The notes below the pieces were generated by a model. That model did no database searches, was not told the DNA's origin, and saw only the letters and a list, made by a program, of their open reading frames with translations. Below are positions 11,054 through 23,519 of a DNA stretch of 64,000 nt, one piece after another (position 1 is the stretch's first letter; the number at the start of each line of letters is the position of its first letter). The position numbers and the translations under genes are program-made. Source of the DNA: Ostrinia nubilalis (Eukaryota; Arthropoda; Insecta; Lepidoptera; Crambidae); assembly GCF_963855985.1 (NCBI RefSeq), contig NC_087095.1, positions 14,270,001-14,334,000 on the forward strand, written 5' to 3'.

Positions 11054-12862
11054 TATTAAAATAAAAACATTGTAATCAAAAAACTTAAATAATAAAGATA
11101 CCATTGAGTTAGTTATAGTAAGTGTTTGAACTTTCAGCAATTTCATAGATAAGTAATTAACAGTATTAGCATTAGGTATATTACCACTAATAACATGCGC
11201 ACACTTCAGGTTGCTTGTTAAACAATTTGTCTCTATTAGGCCCATTTCTTCCTCCTCCATATTCATATAGAATCCGTCGGCTTCATCCATATTTATTTGT
11301 AACGCAATAAGAGGAAATCTCTGAATTAATTTTGTAGTTTCTGCAGTAGTTTGGGACTCTGTCTTTGTTTCGTTTGCGATTAAAGTTAATGCATTGGAAC
11401 CAACATTGTGCTAATAATTACGATGTTTTGGGACTTCCACGTCATTTGCACAGCGTTGTTCTTCTGAGTGAACTGTATTAATAAATAAGAAAGGCTATTT
11501 TGTCCGTTTGTAATGATTTGCGTGGGAGTGTGTGGGTCAAATCCTACATTTACCTCTGGTGTATTAGAGAGGGTCGTGTTCCTGCAGTTTCAAATATTAT
11601 ATAATAACACACAAATTGGGCAAAATATGCATTTTACCAACATTATAGTTTATTTTATCCATGCTGAGATATTTTGGGAAAGAATAAATCTATGCAAGTA
11701 AAGAAGTAGGCTGTATTTAGCTAGAAATTTCGTGTATTTATCTGTTAGCCAAGTTGTTGTGTAAACACTGAAGAGTTACACAAATACTAAAATTGTAAAG
11801 TTCCGTTTTAACTTTACCCTCGTGTAGATTTCACGATAACTCGAAAAAGTTGTTCTCTACATAAAAAAAAAAATATTTTTTAGAATTGAGTATAGCTTTA
11901 TAGATAAAGACACCTTTTTGGAACATCCTTACCGAAAAACCAACGTGTGTTTTATATTAACTTGACAGTGGAAATAGGCTTCAACACCAATTGAGAAGTT
12001 ATTTTCTCACTGGGTCCGAAATAAATGTAAGTGTGATGAGCATTAGAATTTACGCAATGCTCTACAGTATGTTAGAAATACCCTGCCTGATTCAAAAGAG
12101 AGCGATTCTCGTGCATAATTATAAATACTGAAAAATCTGCGAAATACAATTTTAAATCTGAAAAAAAAAAACAACAACTCATGTTTACTACCTAGCTGAA
12201 TTTTAATGAAAAATCGATACCAACTGTTGTCTGACTAAAAAGATATTTGAATTCAAATTTGAATTGGATATGCTTTCAATATAAAATATTTTATTTGAGC
12301 ATCATATGATGTATTATGTAGGTACTCGTTTCAGTAATCAAGGTGCATGTGGATCATTAACATAGTTTATGAACTAGCTCTCCACTGCCGTATTAACTAT
12401 GAAATTTCCTAAAATAATACTCGCAATATACACAAGGTTCTTCAGGATGTAACTTAGCGTGGATTATGTATAGCAGAACGGGTTATTATGGACCAAAGGA
12501 CCCTTTCAGCTTATCTCTTCCAAGAATTAAGCGGTACACAAGTTATGGGCGAGGTTTCATGTACTTATCAGATAAGTACACTAAAAATGATCTTTGTTGT
12601 CTAAGGACCTTAATGCGGACCTAAGAAAATGTTTTTAATAAGACAGAATTCCGAAAATGGCCATGATAATATTATGGATGATTTTGAGGATGATTGAACC
12701 ATTGTCGTAGGAAAATAATACATGATTATGCATTTCAAAGTCAAATCCTTGTCGTAAGATCAAGCATTTCAGCTCTGCATGTTGAATTAGTGGTCATCTC
12801 AAAATCGGATATAGAAGATGCGCCAGCGTTATAAACGGAGAAAAAAGTCTATCGCCTATCTA
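11054..12862. other. AT-rich sequence, nothing recognised
   Basis: Small frames occur here (for example 62 codons at 11513-11701) but lack domain features, splice context or codon bias. No element boundaries are visible. Confidence 0.4.
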
Positions 12863-12945
12863 TGACGATAACTGGTGCTTTTTGTATGGAGTTTGACAGA
12901 TTTTTGACATTTGTCAAAGTTAAAGTTAGATGGTGCAACCCAGCC
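12863..12945 (+). mobile_element. MITE fragment, GGCTGAGTTGCACC family
   Basis: It retains cgataactggtgctttttg..., the tttgacagatttttgac core and the right end gatggtgcaacccagcc followed by TTA. The left terminus is missing. Confidence 0.65.
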
Positions 12946-13287
12946 TTACTATCACAGAACTCAAATTTAAATTTAAGCGAGGACGAAATTAACCAGGAAC
13001 TCATTAAATATGAAATCCAAGTAGAGTTTATTATTATCTACTTTAGATTACCATCAGATTAAACTTTACAGCAAGTTTAACAACTCGGGCTTACGGCGTA
13101 GGCTTTAGCGACAGATTTTATGGCCGCCATAGCACTCAAGCGACTCACCGGCTCATCTACGGGTCTCACTGACATTAAAACGTTTGTTTATGTGACAATG
13201 TAATGAAGGTATAGTTGTACACTGTGGCATCCTATTTAATTGAAATAAGAGCTATTTTTTAATACAAAAATATAGTCTGGTGAGCTG

Positions 13288-13415
13288 TGGGCTGAGTGTG
13301 AGTTTACATCAAACAAAAAATGTATGAAAATTTTAGTTTTTGAACGTTTCCCGCTAGGGGCGCTGTACAATCCGTCATACATTTAATGTCATTTTTAACG
13401 CGCTCACTAGGCCCT
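13288..13415 (+). mobile_element. CWG-TSD MITE copy, right end eroded
   Basis: It starts TGGGCTGAGTGTGAGTTTAC after CTG (13285-13287), the same left end as the copy at 46082. The core tttcccgctaggggcgctgt follows. The right end reads gcgctcactaggccctc, shortened compared with complete copies. Confidence 0.65.
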
Positions 13416-13746
13416 CGGGTAAATAAATATGAACATCGTATTTTTGGAATGAAAAGCTCTTCAATTACTGATTTGATTATGTAAAAGCACAACTTATGGG
13501 ATTGTTGTCGGCTTCATAGTATGGTGTGTAAAAATACCTTAGTGTCGCAGATTCGATGCTGGTTGAGTCAGATTGGATGATGATCTCTTCTAATTTTATT
13601 CATGCATGAAAGATAATTTTTAAAATAAATATATTTTTTTGACAGATACTTCGTACTATACGAGTATCTAATACTTGGAGTAGGTACTCGAAGAGTATTT
13701 GTATTTTCTAATACAATATTTATAAATTATTCATTATATTAAAACA

Positions 13747-14099
13747 CTAGCGGCCGCCCGCGACTTCGTACTCCTGGATCCCGTTTTACCCCCTTCATCT
13801 ATCTTACGCGGTTTAGATTTTTCATATAAATGTTTTTTCCCACTAACTCCCGTTCCCGTGGGAATTTTTCAATATCCTGTTGTAACTAAGCTTTAAGTTT
13901 ACTAAGGTACCTGCATGCCAAATTTCAAGCGTTTGACTTAAGCGGTTTAGATTTTTCATACAAAAGGATTTTCCCGCTAATTCCCATTCCCGTGGGAATT
14001 CCTAAGTACCTATACTATAACCTGCACAGGAGTATGAAGAATAATTTTACCAAGTTTCGTTAAAATCCGTCGAGTAGTTTTCGTTTCTATAAGGAACAT

Positions 14100-14180
<81 letters not shown>

Positions 14181-14299
14181 AATTTTACTGATTGCATTTT
14201 TGGCATCAGTATCGATCACTAATCACCCCCTGATAGTTATTTTGAAAGTATATTTCATGTACAGAATTGACCTCTCTACAGATTTATTATAAGTATAGA
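13747..14299 (-). mobile_element. Helitron-like element, 553 bp, with CAGA microsatellite
   Basis: Minus strand: 5' TCTATACTTATAATAAATC, 3' end ...gtcgcgggcggccgCTAG. It carries two copies of a gcggtttagatttttcat / cccgttcccgtggg module and a long CAGA run. A paralogue with a short CAGA run lies at 24153-25599 and another, differing at its 5' end, at 53932-54332. This copy is the empty-site reference for the piggyBac-like insertion in the 24-kb copy. Confidence 0.8.
14101..14178 (+). repeat. (CAGA)n microsatellite
   Basis: An almost pure tetranucleotide run of about 19 units inside the Helitron. The SVCLSVCL... reading frame on the minus strand is an artefact of it. Confidence 0.95.
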
Positions 14300-14626
14300 T
14301 TAGAGTTATTTTATTTTCTGGTACAGTATTTATAAATTATTTATTATATTAAAACATAAAAACATCTTTCTATAATAAACCCATCAATTTATACGCGAAC
14401 TTTGAAGGTGAGTCTACTATATTATTAACTTACTACCTACTTATTACTTTCACATTGACCTTTGCGTCCGAATAATAACTTCTCTATACTTTCCTTTGTT
14501 TCGCTTCGGTAATCGATACTGAACGATTTGTATCGAGTCCATTGTCATATCGATGTTATAATAGAGTCGTCAAATACACCGGTTTTGAAGCTCAATGAAT
14601 TCATGGGAGCTCTATTGTCAATCATT

Positions 14627-16985
14627 AATAATAATAATAATAATAATAACTTTATTTGTCCAAAACACAATCGTGATGTTAAATAAGGTACATGTTAAAA
14701 ATTTATGTAGTACATTGGTAGGCGAGATTGACAACTACCCTCCGCGCTAGTAATAAAACTGTGTTGCGGCAGAGTAGTGACAGCACGTCGTCCATGATAG
14801 CCACATAGCACAATCAAAACAGACAGTACACATTCGCTAGGTTTACTCGAATGTGTAATATTTATAAACAAATTAGTTATTGTGATAAAATAAAATATTG
14901 TGTCAACCAAATGATGCAGTTTATGAGCAAAAGGAATAATGATAATATAATTTAGGGTCTATGTATAGTATTTTTATCTAATTAAAATATTTGTAAGACG
15001 AAATAAATGCATATTATTTATTATATTTGAGTACGCCAAAGTAAAATACTTTTTTTTAGTATGATATTTTAATACTTAATAATATGATAACGTAATAATA
15101 TACCTACCTACAAAATCGCCATTTTATATCATAGCGTACATAGAATAATTAATAAAGTTTTATATAATGTAGATAATATAAAATATATAGTCAGTAATAT
15201 GCCTCATATTTTCAATAATTTCTCTGTAGCTTCATAATCTAGTTTTAATAGTAGGGTTGTTATAATTTTTTTGCATGTTATGTACGTTACATCCCGAATA
15301 GAAGTAAAAGCAGAATTAATTTTGTTATACAGCCAAGGGCCCAGATAGGGTAAAAAATCGCGTGCGAACAAAGTTTTGAATTTCGGTACCTTAAAAACAG
15401 GAGGCACACGTCTCCTTGATATAATTGTAGGTTGTGGTAAACGATGTTGGTGTAGGATCGCAGCCTTTATGAACAACTGCCTTACCGTAAGTACCTCGAA
15501 TTCCTGATAAAGTTTAGCCGTAGGATAACGGAAAGGTTTAAAATGTAGAACTTTAATAACGGCCCTCTGTGCACGCTCTATGTTGATGAGATTAGATTTT
15601 TTGGCTCCGCCCCATGCCACTATACCATAGGTTAACAGTGATTGGCACAATGAGTAATATACGGTTTTGATAGTGTTTGGGTCTTTTATATGTCTAATTT
15701 TTTTAAAGATACAGATTAATTTTCGAATTCTTTTCCCGAGCGTGTCAATATGGCTTTTCCAATTGAGATTACTGTCTATAGTTATGCCCAGGTATTTTAT
15801 TGATGACACCGGAGAAAGTTTCCCACAGTGACATGAAGTGCGGTCAGTACAACTATGTGCAGTTATAGAGAGATTCGTTGGTTGAGTATTGGCATAGATA
15901 CTAAAAGTCATATATTTTGTCTTGTCTAAATTCAAAGTTAGAATATTGTTTTCAAGCCATTTCAAGACCATCTCAAAGCCGCTCTCACTCGATTCCCTAA
16001 CCTCATCCCACGTTGATCCGTGGAACAGAAGCACAGTGTCATCAGCAAAAGATACTATGTTCGAGTTTTTTAGGACTGTTTGACTAAGATCATTCAAATA
16101 TATCAAAAATAGCGTAGGACCAAGTACTGAACCTTGAGGTACGCCATAGTCAACAGTCAAATTATCACTCCGCACACCATCAATGCAGACACACTGAGTC
16201 CTCTCACGAAGATACGATTGAAATAAATTAAGCGGAATCCCTCGTACGCCCATACATTCCAATTTGCGAGTCAGGATGGGAATAGAGACAGTGTCGAACG
16301 CCTTAGCTAAATCTAGGAAAATAGCTAAACACTTATTTTTTGTGTCCAGTTTATTAACAATGTGTTTAATTACGTTTTCAATTGCATCTGTGGTTGACAT
16401 CTTTTCTCTAAACCCGAATTGGTTTGGGGAAAGCAATTTGTTGGTTTCCAGGTAATTGACCAGTCTAGTGTTAATTGCTTTCTCCAATATTTTTGCTAGG
16501 GTTGGGAGAAGTGAAATCGGCCTATAGTTCTTGGCACTGTCTCTATCTCCGGACTTATGGACAGGTACAACAACTGATCTCTTAAGCAGTCTAGGAAAAG
16601 TCCCGGTAGAGAAGCATAAGTTACAGATGTGGCATATCGGTGTCGCTAGGTGTTCAGCTCCCATCTTGAAAAAGATCGATGATATCCCATCCCAGCCCGT
16701 CGATGCAGTAGACTTTAGAGTTCGAATGATTTTTATAATCTCATAATCATCGGTTGGAAGCAACATAAACGATTTCAGTGGGCTAGAAGTATCTGTGATC
16801 GAAGCAGCTAATTCGGTTTGACTTTTGTTCAATTTTGAGATTATTTTATCAGCAAGGGTCCTTCCAACATTTCTAAAGTATCCATTTACGTGATTAACCG
16901 AGTCTAAAGGGGTCCCCTCTATAGATAGCAATTCTTTGGGAGACTTTGTGTCACTAACAGTGTTAGTGTTAGTGTCATTGTCTCT
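14627..16985 (-). mobile_element. 5'-truncated Jockey/CR1-type LINE
   Basis: The element lies on the minus strand. Its 3' tail is (TTA)n (AATAAT run at 14627-14649 on the + strand), preceded by about 550 bases of AT-rich 3' UTR. Homology to the second LINE in this window (27-32.6 kb) stops near 16985, in a short ACTAAC repeat, so the endonuclease and ORF1 are absent. Truncation at the 5' end is the usual result of aborted target-primed reverse transcription. Confidence 0.85.
15204..16931 (-). pseudogene. LINE ORF2 fragment: reverse transcriptase and C-terminal domain
   Basis: An uninterrupted 575-codon frame; sense reading extends a few codons further 5' to about 16980. It copies LINE RNA into DNA at the nicked target. 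Visible reverse-transcriptase motifs: VVPVHKSGDRDSAKNYRPIS near residues 120-140, LDLAKAFDTVS (catalytic Asp, motif A) near 205, GVPQGSVLGP (motif B) near 265, and FADDTVLL (motif C, catalytic Asp pair) near 295. The C-terminal domain ends with LDYEATEKLLKI, matching the end of the other LINE here. The frame lacks the APE-type endonuclease, so it cannot mobilise itself. No stop codons within suggests it is fairly recent. The F/YADD box and two-ORF relative indicate the Jockey/CR1 group; the exact clade is not certain. Confidence 0.88.
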
Positions 16986-17064
16986 ATAAGGTCGTAGTAC
17001 CTACCTAGATGAGCGAAATATTAAAATAATTGTGAGTTGTTATGTTGCCCTTTGCTTAAACTAA

Positions 17065-17172
17065 GGCTGATTTCCACCAACTTAGTTTAACCGTGACTAT
17101 TACATTATCCGGTATTTTTGTATGGAGTTTTAAATATTTTTGACGTTTGTTAAAGTTAAAGTAAGTTGTCAA
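17065..17172 (+). mobile_element. MITE, GGCTGAGTTGCACC family (divergent)
   Basis: The left end TAA|GGCTGATTTCCACC and the core tttttgtatggagtttt...tttttgacgtttgttaaagtt are kept. The right terminus is lost. Confidence 0.6.
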
Positions 17173-17248
17173 ACGTTACGGGAACAAATAAACTAATCAA
17201 CCTGTTTTATATCTATGTCATTTTGTCTTGCAATTAAATTCTAACCCA

Positions 17249-17329
17249 AGGGCTTGCTTAAGTGAAGCAGAAAAAAAGTGTGTCCACGCGCACTGTGCGA
17301 CCTTATAATAATGTTTGTGAATACGGGCG
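17249..17329 (+). mobile_element. MITE fragment, ACCCGTATTCACAAAC family
   Basis: It keeps gcttgcttaagtgaagcag, then tccacgcgcactgtgcgacc and the right end atgtttgtgaatacgggc. The middle is deleted and the left end missing. Fuller copies lie at 20518 and 45229. Confidence 0.6.
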
Positions 17330-17867
17330 TAAGTCTAAAATTTAAAGACGATAGTGCCTGAATATAATCAAATAGCATACTTTAAGAGACACAAAATTTC
17401 TAGTAAATATCAGATACTCATGATAGAGTAGAGTCTACTGCACTCAGCACCGCACGAAACTAAATTTTGGTTGTAAAATCGCATCTATTGCTATAACATA
17501 AAGTAGCATAATACCTTTACGCCGTCCACCGCGCCGATGTCAAAACTCAGATAATGCTGAAAAATAATGTTTATTTTGAAGCCGATCGAAACTATGGTTG
17601 TAAATATAGATCGTCAAGCGAGATATGTGACCAAACAGCTTTTATGGTGGTTTTTGAATTTTGTGGGAAATTCGTTGTTTTCGCTTTTGGATCTTAGGTT
17701 ATTCTTCCGATAAGAAAGGTGCTTTCTAAGCTGCTTTGCAAGTTATGACATTAGATTTAGCCCGTCAGATAGGTACTAACATTTTACCGCACTTGTTTAT
17801 GAATCTAAAGCGTACCTACCTATTGTTATATTCATACTTACATAAATAATAAATTCGTACATAAATG

Positions 17868-18062
17868 ATACATTCGTTCCGTTCGTTTCAGCTGAATGAC
17901 GTCCACTGCTGGACAAAAGCCTCCCCCAATGATTTTGATAAAGACCGCTTCTGCGCCGCCTGTATCCAGGCACCTCCCGCGACCTTCACCAGATGTTCGG
18001 TCCACCTAGTGGGAGGCTGCCCACACTACGTCTTCCGGCTCGTGGTCACCACTTGAGAACTT
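17868..18062 (-). mobile_element. RTE-type LINE 3' fragment, AACG-tail type
   Basis: The minus strand encodes a broken version of the ...GRRSVGRP..RWTDD...VKVAGG...SFG C-terminus and ends in a CTGAAACGAACG-like tail. It is 5'-truncated. Confidence 0.75.
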
Positions 18063-18244
18063 TTCTTGAACACTTTCCTGGACAGTGAACTGCTATAGCC
18101 GTCATAACAATTAAACTTCTATTGTGTCTGGGTTACTGTCCGGGAAAGTGTTAATTAGAGATACCCTCTAATAAATTGGAGGGAGTCGGTCTCCTGCAAT
18201 GGAGACGAAACATGACTGATAATGATGATGATGACAAATAGTAA

Positions 18245-18320
18245 AAATCTGTCAAACTCCATACAATAAACACCGGTTATCGTTAAAGTTACGGTCAAAG
18301 TTCAGTGGTGCAACTCAGCC
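18245..18320 (-). mobile_element. MITE fragment, GGCTGAGTTGCACC family
   Basis: On the + strand it reads ctgtcaaactccatacaa, accggttatcg and then the terminus gtggtgcaactcagcc followed by TTA. One end is missing. Confidence 0.6.
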
Positions 18321-18349
18321 TTAGTAAATATAATAAATAATCATCTCTA

Positions 18350-18405
18350 TAATTCGTTCGTTCGTTCCTTTCAGCGGAAAGACGTCCACTTCTGGACAAA
18401 GGCCT
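18350..18405 (-). mobile_element. RTE-type LINE 3' extremity
   Basis: Only the last 50 or so bases remain: (CGTT)n tail, cagcggaaagacgtccac, ggacaaaggcct. Confidence 0.65.
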
Positions 18406-19483
18406 ATAAGTCGTAAAAACACCGTTTAAATAACAAAAATAGCAAAATTTTCAGAGATTCACAACGTGTAAAATCGTGTAGAGTCGAGTTATATCCCTTT
18501 TCACTGGGGGTACAGAATTATGTGAAATTTTGAGACCTTATCACATTGTGTAAAACAAAGTCTAAATGTGTGACATAAACCGTTTTATGCGACTGTGAAA
18601 CAGTGGCTTGTTCCCGTTTAATGTCCACAACGAGAGTCAGGACGTTTATGGCGTTTCACCTTCGTGTTGAGTCCAGTTCATTCTTACATAAACAAAAGTC
18701 TTAAGAATGTGCTTATCTGGAACTGCGAAATGCATTGAGGTTCAATCATGATTTGTTGGTATTTTGGTGAAGTTTAAACAGTTTTTGGTTAGCTCAACAC
18801 CAAAAGTTTAAAGCAAGAAGTTTTGGTTACGTTTTGAAGCTTATTAAAAGACGTTCCTAAAATACACTAAATGAACTTTTGTTTCTGAGCTACTTCGTGG
18901 AAGACTATCTTAAATATTAGGAGTAAATAAATTTAAGCGCCCTTTGAAGGTACTTTTGTAGGTAATTAATGTTTTGTCGCATACCTACCTCTAGACTAGG
19001 GAGGCAATTGTGTCAATCTTAAAGTAAACTTGGATGTAAAGTAATTTTATAATCATAATCCATTCTACAATCCATAGCCTGAATAAGAAACATGATTTTG
19101 CGCTTTACTAGATAGTCGAGCTTATTGCATTATGGTTTATTACATAGTAGAAAACCTGTAATCATGATAATATGTCCAATTCGAAAATAAAAAGCTACTG
19201 ATTCATATTCATATTCATTTATTCACTTCGCAATGTTACAGAAGTTCCAAAAATAAGCTAGACATACCTACTGATAATAAGCTATTTCAAACAACATTAG
19301 TGTTATAGCGCATCGCAGGTAGCCTATTGTTCGTATAACCTGAACCATGGCAATATTTATGACCAGAGTAAAATTCCTCCATTCCGATTTTATTGCCGAT
19401 CGTCACCTCTGTGCGGTTCCTGGACATAAAGTAAGTTTAACGGTGTGTGCCCAGGCAAGAACAGCTTGCTTTCCATTTTAATC

Positions 19484-19560
19484 GGTTCAAAGTCAAAGTC
19501 AAAGTCAAAATTTCTTTATTTGTTTGGACTAATAAATAGTTCTTACAAGTTCGCAGTAAA
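19484..19560 (-). mobile_element. LINE 3' end with (TTTGAC)n tail
   Basis: Minus strand: ...gtaagaactatttattagtcc, AATAAAGAAATTTTG, then about four TTTGAC units. It is the same family as 7853-8340, heavily 5'-truncated. Confidence 0.65.
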
Positions 19561-19679
19561 TCTTGCCTATAACCATTTTAGAATTAAAGATCGGGACGTT
19601 TTAGTCTTCGTTTGTGAGGTCCTTGGAGTTAGATCTTTCAGTCAATGAAGACAATAGGTTTTTGTTAAAAACAAAAATT

Positions 19680-19850
19680 CATCATCATCATCATCTGCGA
19701 CGTCCACTGCTGAACATAGGCCTCCTGCAATGCTTTCCCATAAACCTTGCTGCCCCATCGGCCGTCAGTTTTGCGTACCTCAGCTTGCTAATTCATCTGC
19801 TAACAAAAATTACACGTTGCTTATACACAGCGTGCAGTCTGAGCCAGGTT
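19680..19850 (-). mobile_element. RTE-type LINE 3' fragment, (ATG)n-tail type
   Basis: The + strand shows CATCATCATCATC, gcgacgtccactgctgaac, cttgctgccccatcggccgt. An internal deletion joins the 3' end to the GHI..RTDGRWG coding part. Confidence 0.65.
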
Positions 19851-20517
19851 AACCCTGCTTTAACACTAACAGTGGCTCATTCAAGCTACAGGCTAAAAAT
19901 GTTTACCACTGTGGCAGTCTGTGAGGGACAATTATTATTGTCAAATCACAGTGAACACTAAGCACTTACTATAGGAACCTACGAGTATATCGTGAGCTTT
20001 TAGCTACTCAATTATTAAGGTATTTTTCTAAAACTACCATAACACTGCCAGTTGCCAAGCTAAAACATTTACCAATTGCTTAATTACACCAAAACTTTGT
20101 TAATGTTCAATATCTCGGTCATGACATACCAAGCAACATGCTTATTTGTCACTAATTAATGTACGAAGTTACTTGACAACTTGACTGTGTGAGCATTGTG
20201 TCAACTTCAACTCGCAAGTTGACTGAATTAATTTTAATTGATTTCCATTATTGAGTTTGTCAGATAATTTTCTCATTTAAACTTTGAAATAAGACTTTCT
20301 GAAATGTTAATGAGATGCTTTTGTTTGTTTCACCTTGAATTTTGTTATTTTGGATCTATTAAACGAGTTTACCGAAGTATCTTTAGCAATTGTCCCAGAA
20401 TACTTTACTCTTTATAGAATTCGAAATTAACTTCATCAACTAGCCACGAGAATGTATTGTCACAGCGCTATATCGAAATTGAAATCTTTACCTATTTATT
20501 TCTTCAGATACTAACAA

Positions 20518-20660
20518 CCGTATACACAAACGATGCTTGCTTATGTTAAGCAGCAAATCGAACGTACAGCGTTGAATAGAGCTTTGTGATTGGTTCGTGT
20601 GTGACCCTGTGCGTCCACGTGCACTGTGAGACCTCATAGTAATGTTTGGGAATACGGGCG
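20518..20660 (+). mobile_element. MITE, ACCCGTATTCACAAAC family, nearly complete
   Basis: The left end ccgtatacacaaacgat is the inverse of the right end atgtttgggaatacgggcg. The centre atcgaacgyacagcgttgaa and gtgattggttcgtgtgtgac is shared with 45229-45373. It is non-coding. Confidence 0.65.
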
Positions 20661-21717
20661 TTAATACAATTAGCAAAAAAATATGTTTACAGTCTGAAAT
20701 GAATCGTAATATAAATTGTTTATGCATGTTGTTTGTTCGACTTTAAAACTTTTGTGATAACGTTGGTGTGTCTAGAAAATACCGCTACTTAAAACAAGTC
20801 CAAACATTTTCCTTATTCGCCTCCGTAATTTGTTGTGGACGAGGAATCTGGTATGCATTTAATTTTGTGTACTTTAAAATTCACGGACATTTTCTGTGTC
20901 TTTTTAAAAGAACACGTACAGATACCGTCACGTCACATTAGGCTAAGAAAAATGTATTCCTATTTAAATCTAATGTTGGTGTTAATATACCTATATACAA
21001 CAGAGTAATTAGGTTCATGACATTTTTACAGATTTTGATGGGTATATGATAATCGTTTGTAAATATGATATTCTATTGTTTTATCTAATTCAAGATAATT
21101 TAGAGATTTAAAAAGTAAATGAAGTTTGCGCACTGCGCCATTTTTAAATTACGACAAATTATAGGAGTAGGTAAGTATTAATTGTAACAGTGTAACATAT
21201 TCTGTAAGCTATTTTAAAATAACAACTGCACAGTGTTAAGTTTTTTTAGATAACCACTACTGCTGAGCAGCTTGCCCAATGTAGTATAGAAGTTTTTAAT
21301 ATCCCAACGGCTGCCGACCACCATCTAAGTATATCTAAATTGTATCCATCCCTTTTGATGGAAACTTTACGAGGATCACCAAATCTAGTTAGTATTTTAC
21401 GGCTCCATTAAACATAAACTAGAGTGACCATTAATATGAAGAAAACGGTACCAAACTTCGATGAGCAAAACCTGTAACTTCACACAATTAATGGAACGCT
21501 TGATGTCTTTGGAAGTCGTTATCGTAAAAATTAATAAGCCCTACCTTCAGGGCTGTTAATATTTTGTGCGGTAATCCAAGTTTCCCCACCGTTCGCCACC
21601 AGAGGGCGGTTAATTGAAGTGACTATAACAGCACTTTCACATTTAAGTGACTTTAGTAGCGCGACAAACGCACGAAACATACTGCTGATATTATCTTCAT
21701 ACCATACAACTATATCG
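20661..21717. other. AT-rich sequence, nothing recognised
   Basis: No coding frame, terminal repeat or RNA gene that I can support. Confidence 0.4.
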
Positions 21718-22028
21718 ATTTATGAGACCGAATCAGAAATGAAGAGATCCATAGGAAAACCAAGGTGACAGACATAGCCCGCAGAATTGCTAAAATCAAG
21801 TGGCAGTGAGCGGGGCACATAGCTCGTCTCGGCCTTTGGGGCAGAAAAGTTCTCAAGTAGCGACCACGGGCCGAAAGACGTACTTAGCATAGGCAGGCCA
21901 CCCACTCCACGATCTGGTGAATGTCGCGGGAGGTTCGAGGATGCGGGTGGCGCAAAACCTGTCGATATGAAAATCCTTAAGAGAGGTCACGAGCGGCGCA
22001 GAACCTCCTCATTTGGTCATTTGGTTAA

Positions 22029-22958
22029 CCTTCGTATACCCGCGCGAAAAAGCATTACACATATACCCGCGCACGGTCTCTCAGACCGAAAGTTGAGCTC
22101 GTGTTTTATAGTATAATTTTGTACTGTATTGTACTATAATTTGTTTTAAATTATACGTTAAGGTTATAATTGCATAAAAAAATTAAAACCAATGTTACAT
22201 TTATAGATATTTTGGTTTAATCAGCCTCTTAAATCAGACTTAAAATTCAAACAAAATTATACATCTCCTAAATTTAATAACAAAAAAAAACTTTTTTTCT
22301 TTTGATGCCTAAAAAATTACTATAAAATACAATAAATGGAAGTATCCTTAGTAATATAATAGAACAAAACAGCATTAATCACCAGTGGTTTCAGTGGAAT
22401 AATATCCGAAACATACCATAACTGCATGTTCGTATGATGACAAAAATACTTTTTGCATCTGACAAATCACCCTCCTGCTAAGAATCTGTGTTGTTCTCCT
22501 GCACTTCTAAATCATCCTCCACCTCATCACTGTCACTCTGGTCATCATAGTTGGAGTCCGAATCTTCACATTCTAACAGCGCCCTTGTCCTTTCTTCGTT
22601 CATTATGACGACAAAAATGGCTAAAACAAATTAATAATAATAAAATACAGTAATACTTAATTTATATGAAACGCCACTAAAATATGACAATACATTTTAT
22701 TGAGTAATATTGTAAAATAAAATAATAGTAACATACCTGAAGTAGATACACGTATACCCGCGTCGGTCTCACAGACCGAATAACAGCAAAAAGTGACACA
22801 TGTACACTTGGCAGCAGCGATCGCCCAACACTAAACAATGGCAGGCCACAAATCATGAAGCTACTAAAAACCGCAAAGTCATAGAGTTATTACTTTTTGA
22901 AAAAACTTCGATTTATTAGTTCGTCGGTCTGAGAGACCAACGCGCGGGTATAGGAAGG
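22029..22958. mobile_element. Internally deleted piggyBac-like transposon, 930 bp
   Basis: It is flanked on both sides by TTAA (22025-22028, 22959-22962), the obligate piggyBac target duplication. The terminal inverted repeats are CCTTCGTATACCCGCGCG and its complement, with one mismatch. A subterminal palindrome CGGTCTSWSAGACCG occurs near both ends (22072, 22768, 22925). The minus strand still holds the first 41 codons of a transposase-like reading frame (22478-22603); the catalytic part is missing. It is therefore non-autonomous. Confidence 0.88.
22478..22603 (-). pseudogene. Residual N-terminus of a piggyBac transposase
   Basis: A 41-codon frame from ATG (22603) to TAG (22478). The peptide is strongly acidic: LLECEDSDSNYDDQSDSDE followed by VEDDLEVQENNTDS. 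Acidic, Ser/Asp-rich N-termini just downstream of MNEERTRAL-type starts are characteristic of piggyBac transposases, and the frame sits between piggyBac-type ends. The DDD catalytic core and the C-terminal cysteine-rich domain are absent, so only the disordered leader survives next to an internal deletion. The identification rests on context plus composition. Confidence 0.65.
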
Positions 22959-23358
22959 TTAAAACGAGATACGACAAGAGCAGTATTTTTATAATATGAA
23001 GGCAGGTATCCGCTACTGTCGCGCTGCTGTCGCGCTCCTGTCGCCTTGATGTGAAAGTGGTCTAAATGACGAGCGTATTTTTTTTTAGTAATACCCATAA
23101 CATCTCACTTAGCATGTAATTTTTATCGACCCAAAATTCTACAGTGTTAAACTGGGCTTATAATTACATAATCTTGATTTGAAATTCGGGTAAACAAACC
23201 TTAATCAGATTATTATAATACGGTTTGCTTAAGTAGGATTCGGTTTGATATTTATTCTAATTTACATAAGTTAGTTACTTTACTCGCAATCGAATTACAT
23301 TAAGTTACTCATGTAAATAAGATGCCTAAATTAATTATTGAAAGCCATTCATTCACAA

Positions 23359-23519
23359 GTTCTGGAGTCGTGGCCACTTACCGAAAAGCGCAGCGTAGGA
23401 CGTCCACCCACAAGGTGGACCGACGACCTAATTATGGTAGCAGGAAGGCGCTACCAACCGATCATTATGGAAATCATTGGGGGAGGCCTATATTCAGCAG
23501 TGGACGTTCTTTGGCTAAT

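Larger units (their letters stand above)
21718..22975 (+). mobile_element. RTE-type LINE 3' fragment split by a piggyBac-like element
   Basis: The coding part (21718-22024) corresponds to ...RIRNEE...TDIARRIAKIKWQ..GH...GRW...WTDD/LVNVAGG..., now with stops and frameshifts. The expected 3' sequence ttggctgaaacgaacg is split: tttgg lies at 22020-22024 and aacgagatacgac resumes at 22963. The piggyBac-like element inserted exactly there, after mutation had made the gctga into a TTAA-like target. Confidence 0.65.

Noticed and set aside
14010..14219. SVCLSVCL... frame
   Set aside because: Artefact of the (CAGA)n microsatellite.
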